A DNA stretch of 64,000 nucleotides from positions 1 through 64,000 of the forward strand of contig NZ_WNKX01000021.1 in NCBI RefSeq assembly GCF_009720745.1, written 5' to 3'. Source of the stretch: Massilia eburnea. GTDB taxonomy: Bacteria; Pseudomonadota; Gammaproteobacteria; Burkholderiales; Burkholderiaceae_D. The position numbers and the translations under genes were made by a program. This document shows positions 49,383-56,889 of the stretch, one piece after another. Every line of letters begins with the position of its first letter. Positions within the stretch are counted from its first letter, which is position 1. The notes below the pieces were generated by a model. That model saw only the letters and a program-made list of their open reading frames with translations, made no database searches and had not been told where the DNA came from.

Positions 49383-50717
49383 TTATTGTCCAAGAATGGC
49401 AATGGCGACCGGCGTCACTCCGGTGGCCATCAGGCCTGAGAAGGCAAGTGCGCCGGTGCCAGGATGGATGTCATACACCGACACAGCATAGTCACCCTGG
49501 TTAACGACATAGGCGAACTTGCCGCCCGGATCAACATTCACCGCCACCGGTTTCCACCCGGCGTTGACACGCCCCAGGGACGCGAGCGCACCCGTGCTGG
49601 AATTGATGGCGTACATCGACACCGTATCGCTGGCAGCGTTCGCCACATAGAGAAACTTGCCGCTCGGGTCGGTGGCCAGCGACGAGGGCGCAAGTCCCGC
49701 AGCAATCGCGCCGATGGAAGTCAGCGCGCCAGTGCTGGCATTGACCGCATACATTGACACATCATCGCTGCCGGAATTGCTCACATACAGATATTTCCCA
49801 CCCGGCTCAATCACTACCGACGAAGGGAAGGCACCGGCCGCAAACGTGCCCGCAGCCGTCAATGCGCCGGTCGATGCGTTGATCGCAAACATCGACACTG
49901 CATTGCCGCCGTTATTGGCCGCATAGACAAATTTGCCGCCCGGGTCCACCGCCACCGTGCCCAGCCCGGATCCGGCATCGACCTCGCCGACAAAAGCCAG
50001 CGCCCCGGTGTTCGCGCTGATGCTGTAGGCCGACAACTTGCTGCCGTTGACCAGGAAGGCAAATTTGCTGCTGGGGTCGATTGCCAGGGAAGTCGGCTTG
50101 AATCCCGTGCCAACCTTGCCGGCAAAGCTGAGCATGCCAGTGCTGGCATCGACGCCATACCACGACAAGCTCTCGCCAACGTTGTGCACCACGTACGCAA
50201 ATTTGCCGTTGGGAGCGACGACGACGGAACGGGGCCCGCCACCAACACTGAGATTGTTTTTGGCGGTCAGCCAGCCATTCGCAGCATTGATGTCATATGT
50301 CAGCACGGTGTTGCTGACGATATTGGCCACATAGGCAAAGCGCGGCGTCGGCGTCACGCATTTGATCGCAATATTGTTTACGGCCCCGCCGACTGTGCCG
50401 CTGCCGCCGGTCACGCTGCAGTTCTGCCTGGGCGCGCCCGGCTGATTCTTGACGGTGACGTCGTAGCGGGTCCCGCTTGCCAGCGAAGCGCTGAAGGTAA
50501 AGTTGCCGTTGGCGGAAATCGGCAAGTCATTCGCCCCCTTGTTCTGCAGCACCAGGCCACTGCCGGACATGCCGGTGACGGTCCCGCCCAAGGTATAGCT
50601 TGGCGGCGGGTTCGCCGATCCGCCATTGCCGCCGCCGCCACCGCATCCGGCAAGCATCAAGGCCGCAGCGCATGAAATTGCCGCCGCAATTGCCGCGGCA
50701 GGTAAGCTGGAATGCAT
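49383..50717 (-). CDS. Beta-propeller lipoprotein (lactonase/YVTN-type repeats)
   Basis: A 444-aa protein. The signal peptide ends with a lipobox (AALMLAGC), followed by a Gly/Asn linker. Residues about 45-125 form an immunoglobulin-like domain. The rest is at least seven copies of a 40-residue repeat of the type DPGGKFVYAANNGGNAVSM-(Y/F)-x-(I/V)NASTGAL, which closes a beta-propeller like 6-phosphogluconolactonase homologues. No catalytic residues could be assigned, so it may be a binding scaffold on the cell surface. The ATG at 50717 has GGAG eight bases upstream; the TTG at 50729 is less likely. Confidence 0.85.
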   Translation of the reverse strand: MHSSLPAAAIAAAISCAAALMLAGCGGGGGNGGSANPPPSYTLGGTVTGMSGSGLVLQNKGANDLPISANGNFTFSASLASGTRYDVTVKNQPGAPRQNCSVTGGSGTVGGAVNNIAIKCVTPTPRFAYVANIVSNTVLTYDINAANGWLTAKNNLSVGGGPRSVVVAPNGKFAYVVHNVGESLSWYGVDASTGMLSFAGKVGTGFKPTSLAIDPSSKFAFLVNGSKLSAYSISANTGALAFVGEVDAGSGLGTVAVDPGGKFVYAANNGGNAVSMFAINASTGALTAAGTFAAGAFPSSVVIEPGGKYLYVSNSGSDDVSMYAVNASTGALTSIGAIAAGLAPSSLATDPSGKFLYVANAASDTVSMYAINSSTGALASLGRVNAGWKPVAVNVDPGGKFAYVVNQGDYAVSVYDIHPGTGALAFSGLMATGVTPVAIAILGQ

Positions 50718-50810
50718 CGAACGCTCCAATGATTAACTATTTAGTAATTTTCAACCAATAGGATGTCATGAGCGCAATTCGAGCGTTGTATTCGTTTGCA
50801 GTAAAAATGT

Positions 50811-50841
50811 AAAAAGGGTCCACACCTCCCGGTATGGACCC
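50811..50841 (-). terminator. Terminator of the tRNA-Arg array
   Basis: On the minus strand GGGTCCA/TGGACCC form a 7-bp stem with a 12-base loop, followed by TTTTT. It lies 9 bases past the last tRNA. Confidence 0.82.
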
Positions 50842-50850
50842 TCCTCAATT

Positions 50851-50927
50851 TGGTGCGGCTGGCAGGAATCGAACCCACGACCCCTTGGTTCGTAGCCAAG
50901 TACTCTATCCAGCTGAGCTACAGCCGC
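50851..50927 (-). tRNA. tRNA-Arg(ACG), copy 3 in transcription order
   Basis: A full cloverleaf of 77 bases including encoded CCA. Acceptor GCGGCTG pairs with CAGCCGC; D arm GTAGCTCAGCTGGATAGAG; anticodon loop CTACGAA with anticodon ACG (50891-50893); T arm GGTTCGAATCC. Identical to the other two copies. Confidence 0.98.
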
Positions 50928-50946
50928 AAAAACTGCTTTTTCCACA

Positions 50947-50960
50947 TCGCTCGACAGCGA
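50947..50960. repeat. Hairpin in tRNA spacer, short form
   Basis: TCGCT-CGAC-AGCGA is a 5-bp stem with a CGAC loop. It shares the core GCTCGACAGCGA with the longer hairpin at 51111-51132, so spacers share a structured repeat, perhaps a processing signal. Confidence 0.55.
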
Positions 50961-50982
50961 CGGGTACAACACTTACAAAAAC

Positions 50983-51059
50983 TGGTGCGGCTGGCAGGAA
51001 TCGAACCCACGACCCCTTGGTTCGTAGCCAAGTACTCTATCCAGCTGAGCTACAGCCGC
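50983..51059 (-). tRNA. tRNA-Arg(ACG), copy 2
   Basis: Identical 77-base cloverleaf with encoded CCA; anticodon ACG at 51023-51025 (wobble A is converted to inosine by TadA). Spacer of 55 bases to the next copy. Confidence 0.98.
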
Positions 51060-51110
51060 AAAAACTAAATTATAACAGTCAGTTATGCATACTACCAACT
51101 TCCTGCTATT

Positions 51111-51132
51111 CCCTTCGCTCGACAGCGAAGGG
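51111..51132. repeat. Hairpin in tRNA spacer, long form
   Basis: CCCTTCGCT-CGAC-AGCGAAGGG is a perfect 9-bp stem with a 4-base loop between tRNA copies 1 and 2. There is no T-run, so it is not a terminator. Likely an RNase processing hairpin. Confidence 0.6.
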
Positions 51133-51154
51133 CCCAAACATTTACTGCAAATTC

Positions 51155-51231
51155 TGGTGCGGCTGGCAGGAATCGAACCCACGACCCCTTGGTTCGTAGC
51201 CAAGTACTCTATCCAGCTGAGCTACAGCCGC
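51155..51231 (-). tRNA. tRNA-Arg(ACG), copy 1 (promoter-proximal)
   Basis: Identical 77-base cloverleaf with encoded CCA; anticodon ACG at 51195-51197. The nearest promoter lies 13 bases upstream of its 5' end. Spacer of 95 bases to copy 2. Confidence 0.98.
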
Positions 51232-51243
51232 TTAAGAAGCAGG

Positions 51244-51272
51244 ATTATATCGCATGAATTTCGTTTTGGAAA
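51244..51272 (-). promoter_or_regulatory. Promoter of the tRNA-Arg array
   Basis: On the minus strand a perfect TATAAT (51249-51244) is preceded by TTTCCA at exactly 17 bases. The predicted start is near 51237, six bases from the first tRNA 5' end. Confidence 0.75.
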
Positions 51273-51536
51273 GCTTACGTTCTGCTCAACTTTCCGAGGC
51301 GAAACCGGCGTTTCCGGCTCTTTCCTGCGCAGTATCCTGTGCAAGGAGGCAGCATTATATGCGGGTGTTTCCCATCTGTCCAGCGTCGCGAAACAATTTT
51401 CTTTATTGCCTTACAGACATCATTACTTCATTCATGAAACGTATTTCTCTCATCATGAATGGAAATTGGATCTTTATGCGGCAATGCAGCATCATTCACC
51501 TGTCTCCTCTATTCTCCTCCAAGAAAATAGAATTCG
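51273..51536. other. Intergenic stretch of unexplained function, possible small RNA
   Basis: This is the main part of the only gap above 300 bases (51232-51617). Base composition is more AT-rich than the neighbours. The plus-strand reading frame across it (51254-51610) has no signal peptide, domain or good start, and reads through a terminator, so it is not called as a gene. A plus-strand terminator follows at 51537, implying a transcript from within this stretch. No clear plus-strand promoter was seen. Confidence 0.4.
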
Positions 51537-51565
51537 GGCCCGCCAAGCAGCGGGCCTTTTTTTTT
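51537..51565 (+). terminator. Strong plus-strand terminator without an annotated upstream gene
   Basis: GGCCCGC/GCGGGCC form a perfect 7-bp stem with a CAAGCA loop, followed by nine T. On the plus strand nothing coding is upstream for more than 1 kb. It could end a small RNA or insulate the signalling gene downstream. Confidence 0.8.
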
Positions 51566-51641
51566 GCCGCCCTTGGTGTAGCATTGCCCATATTGACATC
51601 GAGGCACTGATACGGACATGGCGCACATCGCAGGTGAAAGC

Positions 51642-52430
51642 ATGGCAACCCAGGACTGGTCGCGTGCCGATCTCGGCCCCCAGGACAGCTGGCCGCAAGC
51701 CCTGCGGCTGGCCCTGGACATCATGCTCAACACGCCGCTGCCCATGCTGCTGATGTGGAGCCGGCGCCAGGTCATGCTGTACAACCAGGCTTATGCCAGC
51801 AACGTCGCCAGCGCCGCCGCCGTGCCGCCCGGCGGCACCGTGCCGGCCGTGCCGCCTTCGGCCTGGAGCTGGAACCCGCAAGCAATGGAACAAGCCTGGG
51901 CCGGCCAGAGCCTGGTTTTCCCGCGCCAGCCGCTCAAGCTCTGGCGCGACGGCAATATGCTGGAAGTGCCCTTCGACCTGCATTACACGCCGCTGCGCGC
52001 CGGCGATGGCGAAGTCGCCGGCATCCTCTGCACGCTGGCCCCGGCCAGCGCGGCCGCCCTGCCCGGCGCGGCCGCCAATGACGCCCACCTGCGCATCCTG
52101 GTGGTGGAAGACAACCAGGACGCGCAATACCTGGTCTGCGAAATGCTGCGCGCCTTCGGCCACGAAGTCAGCGCCGTCGCCAATGGCGAAGCGGCCCTGG
52201 AGCTGCTGGCCGGCAGCGAATTCGACGTGCTGTTCAGCGACGTCAGCCTGCCCGGCATGAGCGGCGTCGAACTGGGCCGCACCGCATTGAAGCGCCAGCC
52301 GCGCCTGCGCATCATCTTTGCTTCCGGCTACAGCCAGTCGCTGACCAGCCACCTCGATTTCCCTGCCGTCTCCATGCAAAAGCCCTACGATATCGAACAG
52401 CTGCAACAGGCATTGCAAGATTTACATTAG
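51642..52430 (+). CDS. PAS-like/receiver protein without kinase core
   Basis: A 262-aa protein. Residues 1-140 resemble the N-terminal PAS-type domain of some hybrid kinases (DWSRADLGPQDSWPQALRLAL in parts; LLMWSRRQVMLYNQAYA). Residues 145-262 are a receiver: VVEDN, phospho-Asp in VLFSDVSLPG, Lys in MQKPYD. The HisKA and HATPase domains that normally lie between are absent. The ATG at 51642 was chosen because AGGTGA lies before it; ATG at 51618 has a poor site. Followed by a hybrid kinase on the same strand. Confidence 0.82.
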   Translation: MATQDWSRADLGPQDSWPQALRLALDIMLNTPLPMLLMWSRRQVMLYNQAYASNVASAAAVPPGGTVPAVPPSAWSWNPQAMEQAWAGQSLVFPRQPLKLWRDGNMLEVPFDLHYTPLRAGDGEVAGILCTLAPASAAALPGAAANDAHLRILVVEDNQDAQYLVCEMLRAFGHEVSAVANGEAALELLAGSEFDVLFSDVSLPGMSGVELGRTALKRQPRLRIIFASGYSQSLTSHLDFPAVSMQKPYDIEQLQQALQDLH

Positions 52431-52476
52431 GCAATAGTGCGGCGGCAAGGACTTGCCAACGCTACAATCGAACGTT

Positions 52477-55221
52477 ATGAGTCCCGATCCCCGCACGCAC
52501 AACGTACTGGATAGCATGGGTGACGGCTTCGCCGTCATCAGCAGGGACTGGACCGTCCAATACCTGAACCCGAGAGCAGCGGAAATGCTGCTGCCGCCCG
52601 TGCCCACGCTGCGCGACCCGCGCGGGCAGCAGCTTTGGCAAGCGTTTCCGGGCCTGGCCGACGGAGCGCTGGAAGCGCCCCTGCGCCGCACCCTTGAGCA
52701 AGGCCTGCCTGCCACCTGCGAATTGTTCTACCAGCCCAGCCAGCGCTGGATCGAGGTGCGTGCCTGGCCTTCGCCCATGGGCATGACTTGCCTGCTGCTC
52801 GACATCCACCAGCGCAAGCTGCACGAGCGGGGCCTGCGCGAAAGCACCAACCGGCTGCAGGTGGCGCTCGCCGCCGGCCGCCTTGGCGACTGGGAATGGA
52901 ATGCCGCGAGCAACCTGGTGCGTCTGGGCCGCCGTGCCGCCGAGATCTTCGAACTGCCTGCGGAAATCCCGATCACCTGGCAGGTGCTGCGCGACCGTAT
53001 CGCAACGGACGATTTCGCGGCAGTCGAGCAAGCCTTCATCGACGCTTGCCTGGCGCGGCGCGACTTCAACATCGAATGCCGCGTGCAACGCCGTGACGGC
53101 GATGCCTGCTGGCTGTCGGTGATCGGCCACGGCGACTTTGGCGACGACGGCAAGCTGCGCGGCGTGATCGGGATGGTGCAGGACATCACCCAGCGCAAGA
53201 AGGCCGAAGACGCCCTGCGCAACAGTGAAGAGGAGCTGCGCGCCCTCGCCAACAGCATCCCGCAACTGGCCTGGATAGCCAGCAGCGACGGCGTCATGAC
53301 CTGGTACAACGAGCGCTGGCGCGAATATACGGGCATGGAAGAAAAGGATCTGCTGGGCGACGGCCGCCTGCAGGCCTACGCGCCGGAAGTGCTGCCGGCC
53401 ATGCTGTCGCGCTGGCGGCTCTCGGTCGAGACCGGCCACCCCTTTGAAATGGAATTCCCGATCCGCGCCCGCGACGGCCAGTACCGCTGGTTCCTCACGC
53501 GCGCCAACCCGATGCGCGATTCCGGCGGGCGCATCCTGCGCTGGTTCGGCACCAGCACCGACGTCGACCAGGTCAAGCGCGTGCAGGAACAACTGCGCGA
53601 CGAAACGAATATGCTGGAACTGCTGAACAGCACCGGCACCGCGCTGGTGCAGAACCGCGAGCTGCATTCGCTGCTGCAGGAGGTGACCGATGCCGCCACC
53701 AGCATTTCCGGGGCGCGCTTCGGCGCCTTCTTCTACCACGGCCCCGGCGCCGATGGCAGCCGCCAGGCCATGCATACGCTGTCGGGCTCGCCGCCGGCCG
53801 ATTTCCAGGGCTTGCCGCATCCGCAGGTGCGCAGCGGCCTGGCCGTCCCGATCCTGGCGCGCGCCGGCGAAGTGGTCGGCACCCTCTTCTTCGGCCACCC
53901 CGAACCGAATATGTTCAACGAGCGCACCGAGCGCCTGGTCAGCGGCGTCGCGGCGCAAGCCGGCATCGCCATCGATAATGCGCGCATGGTGGAGGCAGCC
54001 CAGCGCGCCGCCGAAGAACGCAAGGTGCTGCTGGACCGCGAGCGCAGCGCGCGCGCCGAGGCCGAGCGCAGCAACCAGATGAAGGATGAATTCCTGGCCA
54101 CCCTGTCGCATGAGTTGCGCACCCCGCTGACCGCCATCCTGGGCTGGTCGCAAGTACTCCGGCGCGGCAACCGCACGGCGGAGGAACAGGTGCGCGGCCT
54201 GGAGACCATTGAACGCAATGCGCGCGCCCAGGCCCAGCTGATCGAAGACTTGCTGGACATGGGCCGCATCACCTCGGGCAAAGTCTTGCTGGACATGAAG
54301 CTGCTGATGCCGTCCGTGGTGGTCGACGCCGCGCTGGAAGCGGTGCGCCCGGCCGCCGAAGCCAAGGGCATCCGCCTCGAACGCGACTTCTCGCCCACCG
54401 GCCATGTGGCGGGCGACGCCAACCGCCTGCAGCAAGTGGTGTGGAACCTGCTCACCAATGCGCTCAAGTTCACGCCGCGCGGCGGCGCCGTGCGCGTCTC
54501 GATCTGGGCCCATGCGGGGCATGCTGAAATAACGGTGACCGATAACGGCGTCGGCATCCGCCCTGAATTCCTGCCCTATGTATTCGAGCGCTTCCGCCAG
54601 GCCGATGCCTCCACCACGCGCCGGCACGGCGGCCTGGGCCTGGGCCTGTCCATCGTCAAGCACCTGGTCGAGCAGCATGGCGGCACCGTGTCGGCCGCCA
54701 GCGAGGGCGAAGGCATGGGCTCCAGCTTTACCGTGCGCCTGCCGCTGGCCAGCGGCGAGATCCGCGCCCAGCGCATGCACAGTCCGCCGCGCGCCGAGAA
54801 AGTGCCCCTGCCGGACATGGGCTTGCGCGACCTGGGCGGCCTGAAAGTGTTGCTGGTGGACGACGAGGCCGATGCACGCGAGCTCATCAGCCGCATCCTG
54901 CGCGATTGCGGCTGCACAGTGCAGTGCGCAGGCAACGCCGCCGAAGCCGTGGCACTGGCGCGCGCCGGCCAGTATGACCTGCTGCTGAGCGATATCGGCA
55001 TGCCCGATGTTGACGGTTTTGAATTATTGTCACGCATACGCGCCCTGGGTGCGGGACGCGGCGGCGCCATGCCCGCCATCGCCCTGACCGCCTTCGCGCG
55101 CTCGGAAGACCGCCTGCGCGCCCTCGAATCGGGCTTCCTCGACCATGTGCCGAAACCCATCGAACCTTCTGAATTAGTAGCAACGATTGAGCGCGTTTGT
55201 TCTGCAAGCAAGCATGGTTGA
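52477..55221 (+). CDS. Hybrid sensor kinase (PAS-PAS-PAS-GAF-HisKA-HATPase-REC)
   Basis: A 914-aa cytoplasmic kinase with no membrane helix. PAS domains cover roughly 5-115, 130-245 and 255-380 (for example TWYNERWREYTGMEE). A GAF domain covers about 385-525. HisKA has His545 (LSHELRTPLTAILGW). HATPase has NALKFTPRGG, DNGVGI and GGLGLGLSI. The C-terminal receiver (about 790-905) has VDDEADA, LLSDIGMPDVDG and VPKPIEP. It senses an intracellular signal. It is the largest member of the signalling cluster 51642-59290. Confidence 0.93.
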   Translation: MSPDPRTHNVLDSMGDGFAVISRDWTVQYLNPRAAEMLLPPVPTLRDPRGQQLWQAFPGLADGALEAPLRRTLEQGLPATCELFYQPSQRWIEVRAWPSPMGMTCLLLDIHQRKLHERGLRESTNRLQVALAAGRLGDWEWNAASNLVRLGRRAAEIFELPAEIPITWQVLRDRIATDDFAAVEQAFIDACLARRDFNIECRVQRRDGDACWLSVIGHGDFGDDGKLRGVIGMVQDITQRKKAEDALRNSEEELRALANSIPQLAWIASSDGVMTWYNERWREYTGMEEKDLLGDGRLQAYAPEVLPAMLSRWRLSVETGHPFEMEFPIRARDGQYRWFLTRANPMRDSGGRILRWFGTSTDVDQVKRVQEQLRDETNMLELLNSTGTALVQNRELHSLLQEVTDAATSISGARFGAFFYHGPGADGSRQAMHTLSGSPPADFQGLPHPQVRSGLAVPILARAGEVVGTLFFGHPEPNMFNERTERLVSGVAAQAGIAIDNARMVEAAQRAAEERKVLLDRERSARAEAERSNQMKDEFLATLSHELRTPLTAILGWSQVLRRGNRTAEEQVRGLETIERNARAQAQLIEDLLDMGRITSGKVLLDMKLLMPSVVVDAALEAVRPAAEAKGIRLERDFSPTGHVAGDANRLQQVVWNLLTNALKFTPRGGAVRVSIWAHAGHAEITVTDNGVGIRPEFLPYVFERFRQADASTTRRHGGLGLGLSIVKHLVEQHGGTVSAASEGEGMGSSFTVRLPLASGEIRAQRMHSPPRAEKVPLPDMGLRDLGGLKVLLVDDEADARELISRILRDCGCTVQCAGNAAEAVALARAGQYDLLLSDIGMPDVDGFELLSRIRALGAGRGGAMPAIALTAFARSEDRLRALESGFLDHVPKPIEPSELVATIERVCSASKHG

Positions 55222-55347
55222 GGACTACCCGAACACGGGAAAATGTCCTACAAGCAATGGCCGAAATCTTTGCTAGACTGGTTAATGACACGTGCGCCAC
55301 GGCAAACTGCCGCAAGCTACACTGAGACTCCAGTTCCCGAGACCGCC

Positions 55348-56322
55348 ATGCCAAGCCCAGATGAGATCCTTAATGCCAAGATCCTGGTAGTTGACGATTG
55401 CGCTGACAATATCGACCTGATGTTGGAAATCCTGCGCGATGCCGGTTACACCAATGTGACGGCCACCATGTTGCCGGAGCAGGTTTGCCCCCTGCACCGC
55501 CAGCATCGTTACGATCTGATCTTGCTGGACCTGCAAATGCCGGAACTGAATGGCTTCCAGGTCATGAAGGGCTTGAAGGAAATCGAACAGGAAGGCTACC
55601 TGCCGGTGCTGGCCCTGACCGCCCAGCCCAGCTTCAAGATCGCCGCACTGGAAGCCGGTGCGCGCGACTTCATCAGCAAGCCCTTCGACCTGCTCGAAGT
55701 GCACAAACGCATCCACAATATGCTGGAAGTGCGCCTGCTGTACAAGGAGCTCGCCTCCTACAGCAAGCAGCAGCAGGAACTGGCGCTGCACGACCCGCTG
55801 ACCGGGCTGCCCAATCGCCGCCTGCTGGAAGACCGCATCGCCACCGCCTTGCAGCACGCCGCGCGCGCCCAGCGCCGCGCCGCCGTGATGTACCTCGACC
55901 TCGATGGCTTTAAGGGCATCAACGATACCCACGGCCACGCCTATGGCGACGAGATCCTGAAGCAGGTGGCGCAACGCCTGGTCAATTCCGCCCGCAAGGA
56001 AGACACCGTGGCCCGCATCGGCGGCGACGAATTCGTGATCGTGCTGGGCGAGGTCGGCACACTGGCCGATGCGCAGGAGCCGGCAAGCAAGCTGATCGAA
56101 GTGGTGGCCCAGCCCTACCAGGTCAATGGCCTGACGCTGCAACTGTCCACCAGCCTCGGCATCGCGCTCTATCCCGACGATGCCGGCACGGTCGACAACC
56201 TGATGCACGTGGCCGATGCCGCGCTGTACGAAGCCAAGCGCAGCGGCAAGAACCGCTACTGCTCCGCCAGCCATGAAAGCGCGGGCCAGGCGCAGCAGCC
56301 AGTGCAGGTAACGGCGGCCTGA
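55348..56322 (+). CDS. Receiver-GGDEF diguanylate cyclase
   Basis: A 324-aa response regulator making c-di-GMP. Receiver about residues 10-130: VVDDCADN, LILLDLQMPELNG, SKPFDL. The GGDEF domain is intact: DPLTGLPNRR, LDLDGFKGIND and RIGGDEF, with I-site RKED five residues before it for product inhibition. The ATG at 55348 fits where receiver homology begins; the frame is open to an ATG at 55243, giving 359 aa with an unusual N-terminal extension. It follows the hybrid kinase by 20-125 bases and may be its output. Confidence 0.9.
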   Translation: MPSPDEILNAKILVVDDCADNIDLMLEILRDAGYTNVTATMLPEQVCPLHRQHRYDLILLDLQMPELNGFQVMKGLKEIEQEGYLPVLALTAQPSFKIAALEAGARDFISKPFDLLEVHKRIHNMLEVRLLYKELASYSKQQQELALHDPLTGLPNRRLLEDRIATALQHAARAQRRAAVMYLDLDGFKGINDTHGHAYGDEILKQVAQRLVNSARKEDTVARIGGDEFVIVLGEVGTLADAQEPASKLIEVVAQPYQVNGLTLQLSTSLGIALYPDDAGTVDNLMHVADAALYEAKRSGKNRYCSASHESAGQAQQPVQVTAA

Positions 56323-56343
56323 AACGCCAGGCCGCCGCGCGGG

Positions 56344-56766
56344 TCAGGCAGTGGTTTCAGCTTCTGCTTCGCGGCCCGCATCGGTCGATTCTTCCACCTT
56401 GCCGGCGTGCTGGTGGTCTTTTTGGGCATCAACTTTTTCCGGCGCCACTTCAATGCGCGTGATCCCTGCATCCACCGAGATCGGATCGCTGGCCGGGAAG
56501 GTCATTTCGACCGCATCGTCCAGCAGTTCCTCCTTGGCTTTTTCAGCCGGGGCCAATTGTTCTTCGTCGGCCAGGATGGCAATGGCGCAGGCCCAGCGCA
56601 CGAAGTTGAGCTGGGCAAGGTCGCGCACGGTACTGACGCCGAATGCCGCCTGCAGGTGCTTGGCATCCTTGGGGCTCAGGCCGCGCAAGGCGCTGACCGG
56701 AGCATCGGCCAGTTCGCGGAAACTCTTGTCCACATACTCTTTGTCAACGATGGTGTCGATATTCAT
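56344..56766 (-). CDS. Hypothetical protein with helix-hairpin-helix-like segment
   Basis: A 140-aa soluble protein. Residues about 20-55 have a helix-hairpin-helix look (VSALRGLSPKDAKHLQAAFG in parts), then LNFVRWACAIAIL, and a charged tail (EKVDAQKDHQHAGK; REAEAETTA) that is probably disordered. AAGGAG before the ATG fixes the start. Convergent with the cyclase gene and divergent from the hybrid kinase. Family not recognised. Confidence 0.75.
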   Translation of the reverse strand: MNIDTIVDKEYVDKSFRELADAPVSALRGLSPKDAKHLQAAFGVSTVRDLAQLNFVRWACAIAILADEEQLAPAEKAKEELLDDAVEMTFPASDPISVDAGITRIEVAPEKVDAQKDHQHAGKVEESTDAGREAEAETTA

Positions 56767-56830
56767 GGTCACTCCTTCATTGGACGAGTTTTCACTATGG
56801 CAGCAGGCTTCCCGCCTGACTGTGCGCGTG

Positions 56831-56849
56831 CGTACACACCGCGTGTACG
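56831..56849. promoter_or_regulatory. Perfect palindrome in the divergent promoter region
   Basis: CGTACAC-ACCGC-GTGTACG is a perfect 7+7 inverted repeat between two divergent genes (56766 leftward, 56890 rightward). It lies 41 bases before the kinase start, an operator candidate for both. Confidence 0.5.
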
Positions 56850-56889
56850 ATTGGCATGGGTTCTTTTGACACAGTAAAAAGGCAACGCT

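Noticed and set aside
50851..51231. Repeats spaced at regular intervals, suggestive of a CRISPR array
   Set aside because: Each repeat folds into a full tRNA cloverleaf with CCA and anticodon ACG; the spacers contain hairpins, not unique phage-like sequence.
51254..51610. Plus-strand frame between the tRNA array and the PAS-receiver gene
   Set aside because: Poor start, mixed composition, and it reads through a strong terminator hairpin and T-run at 51537-51565.
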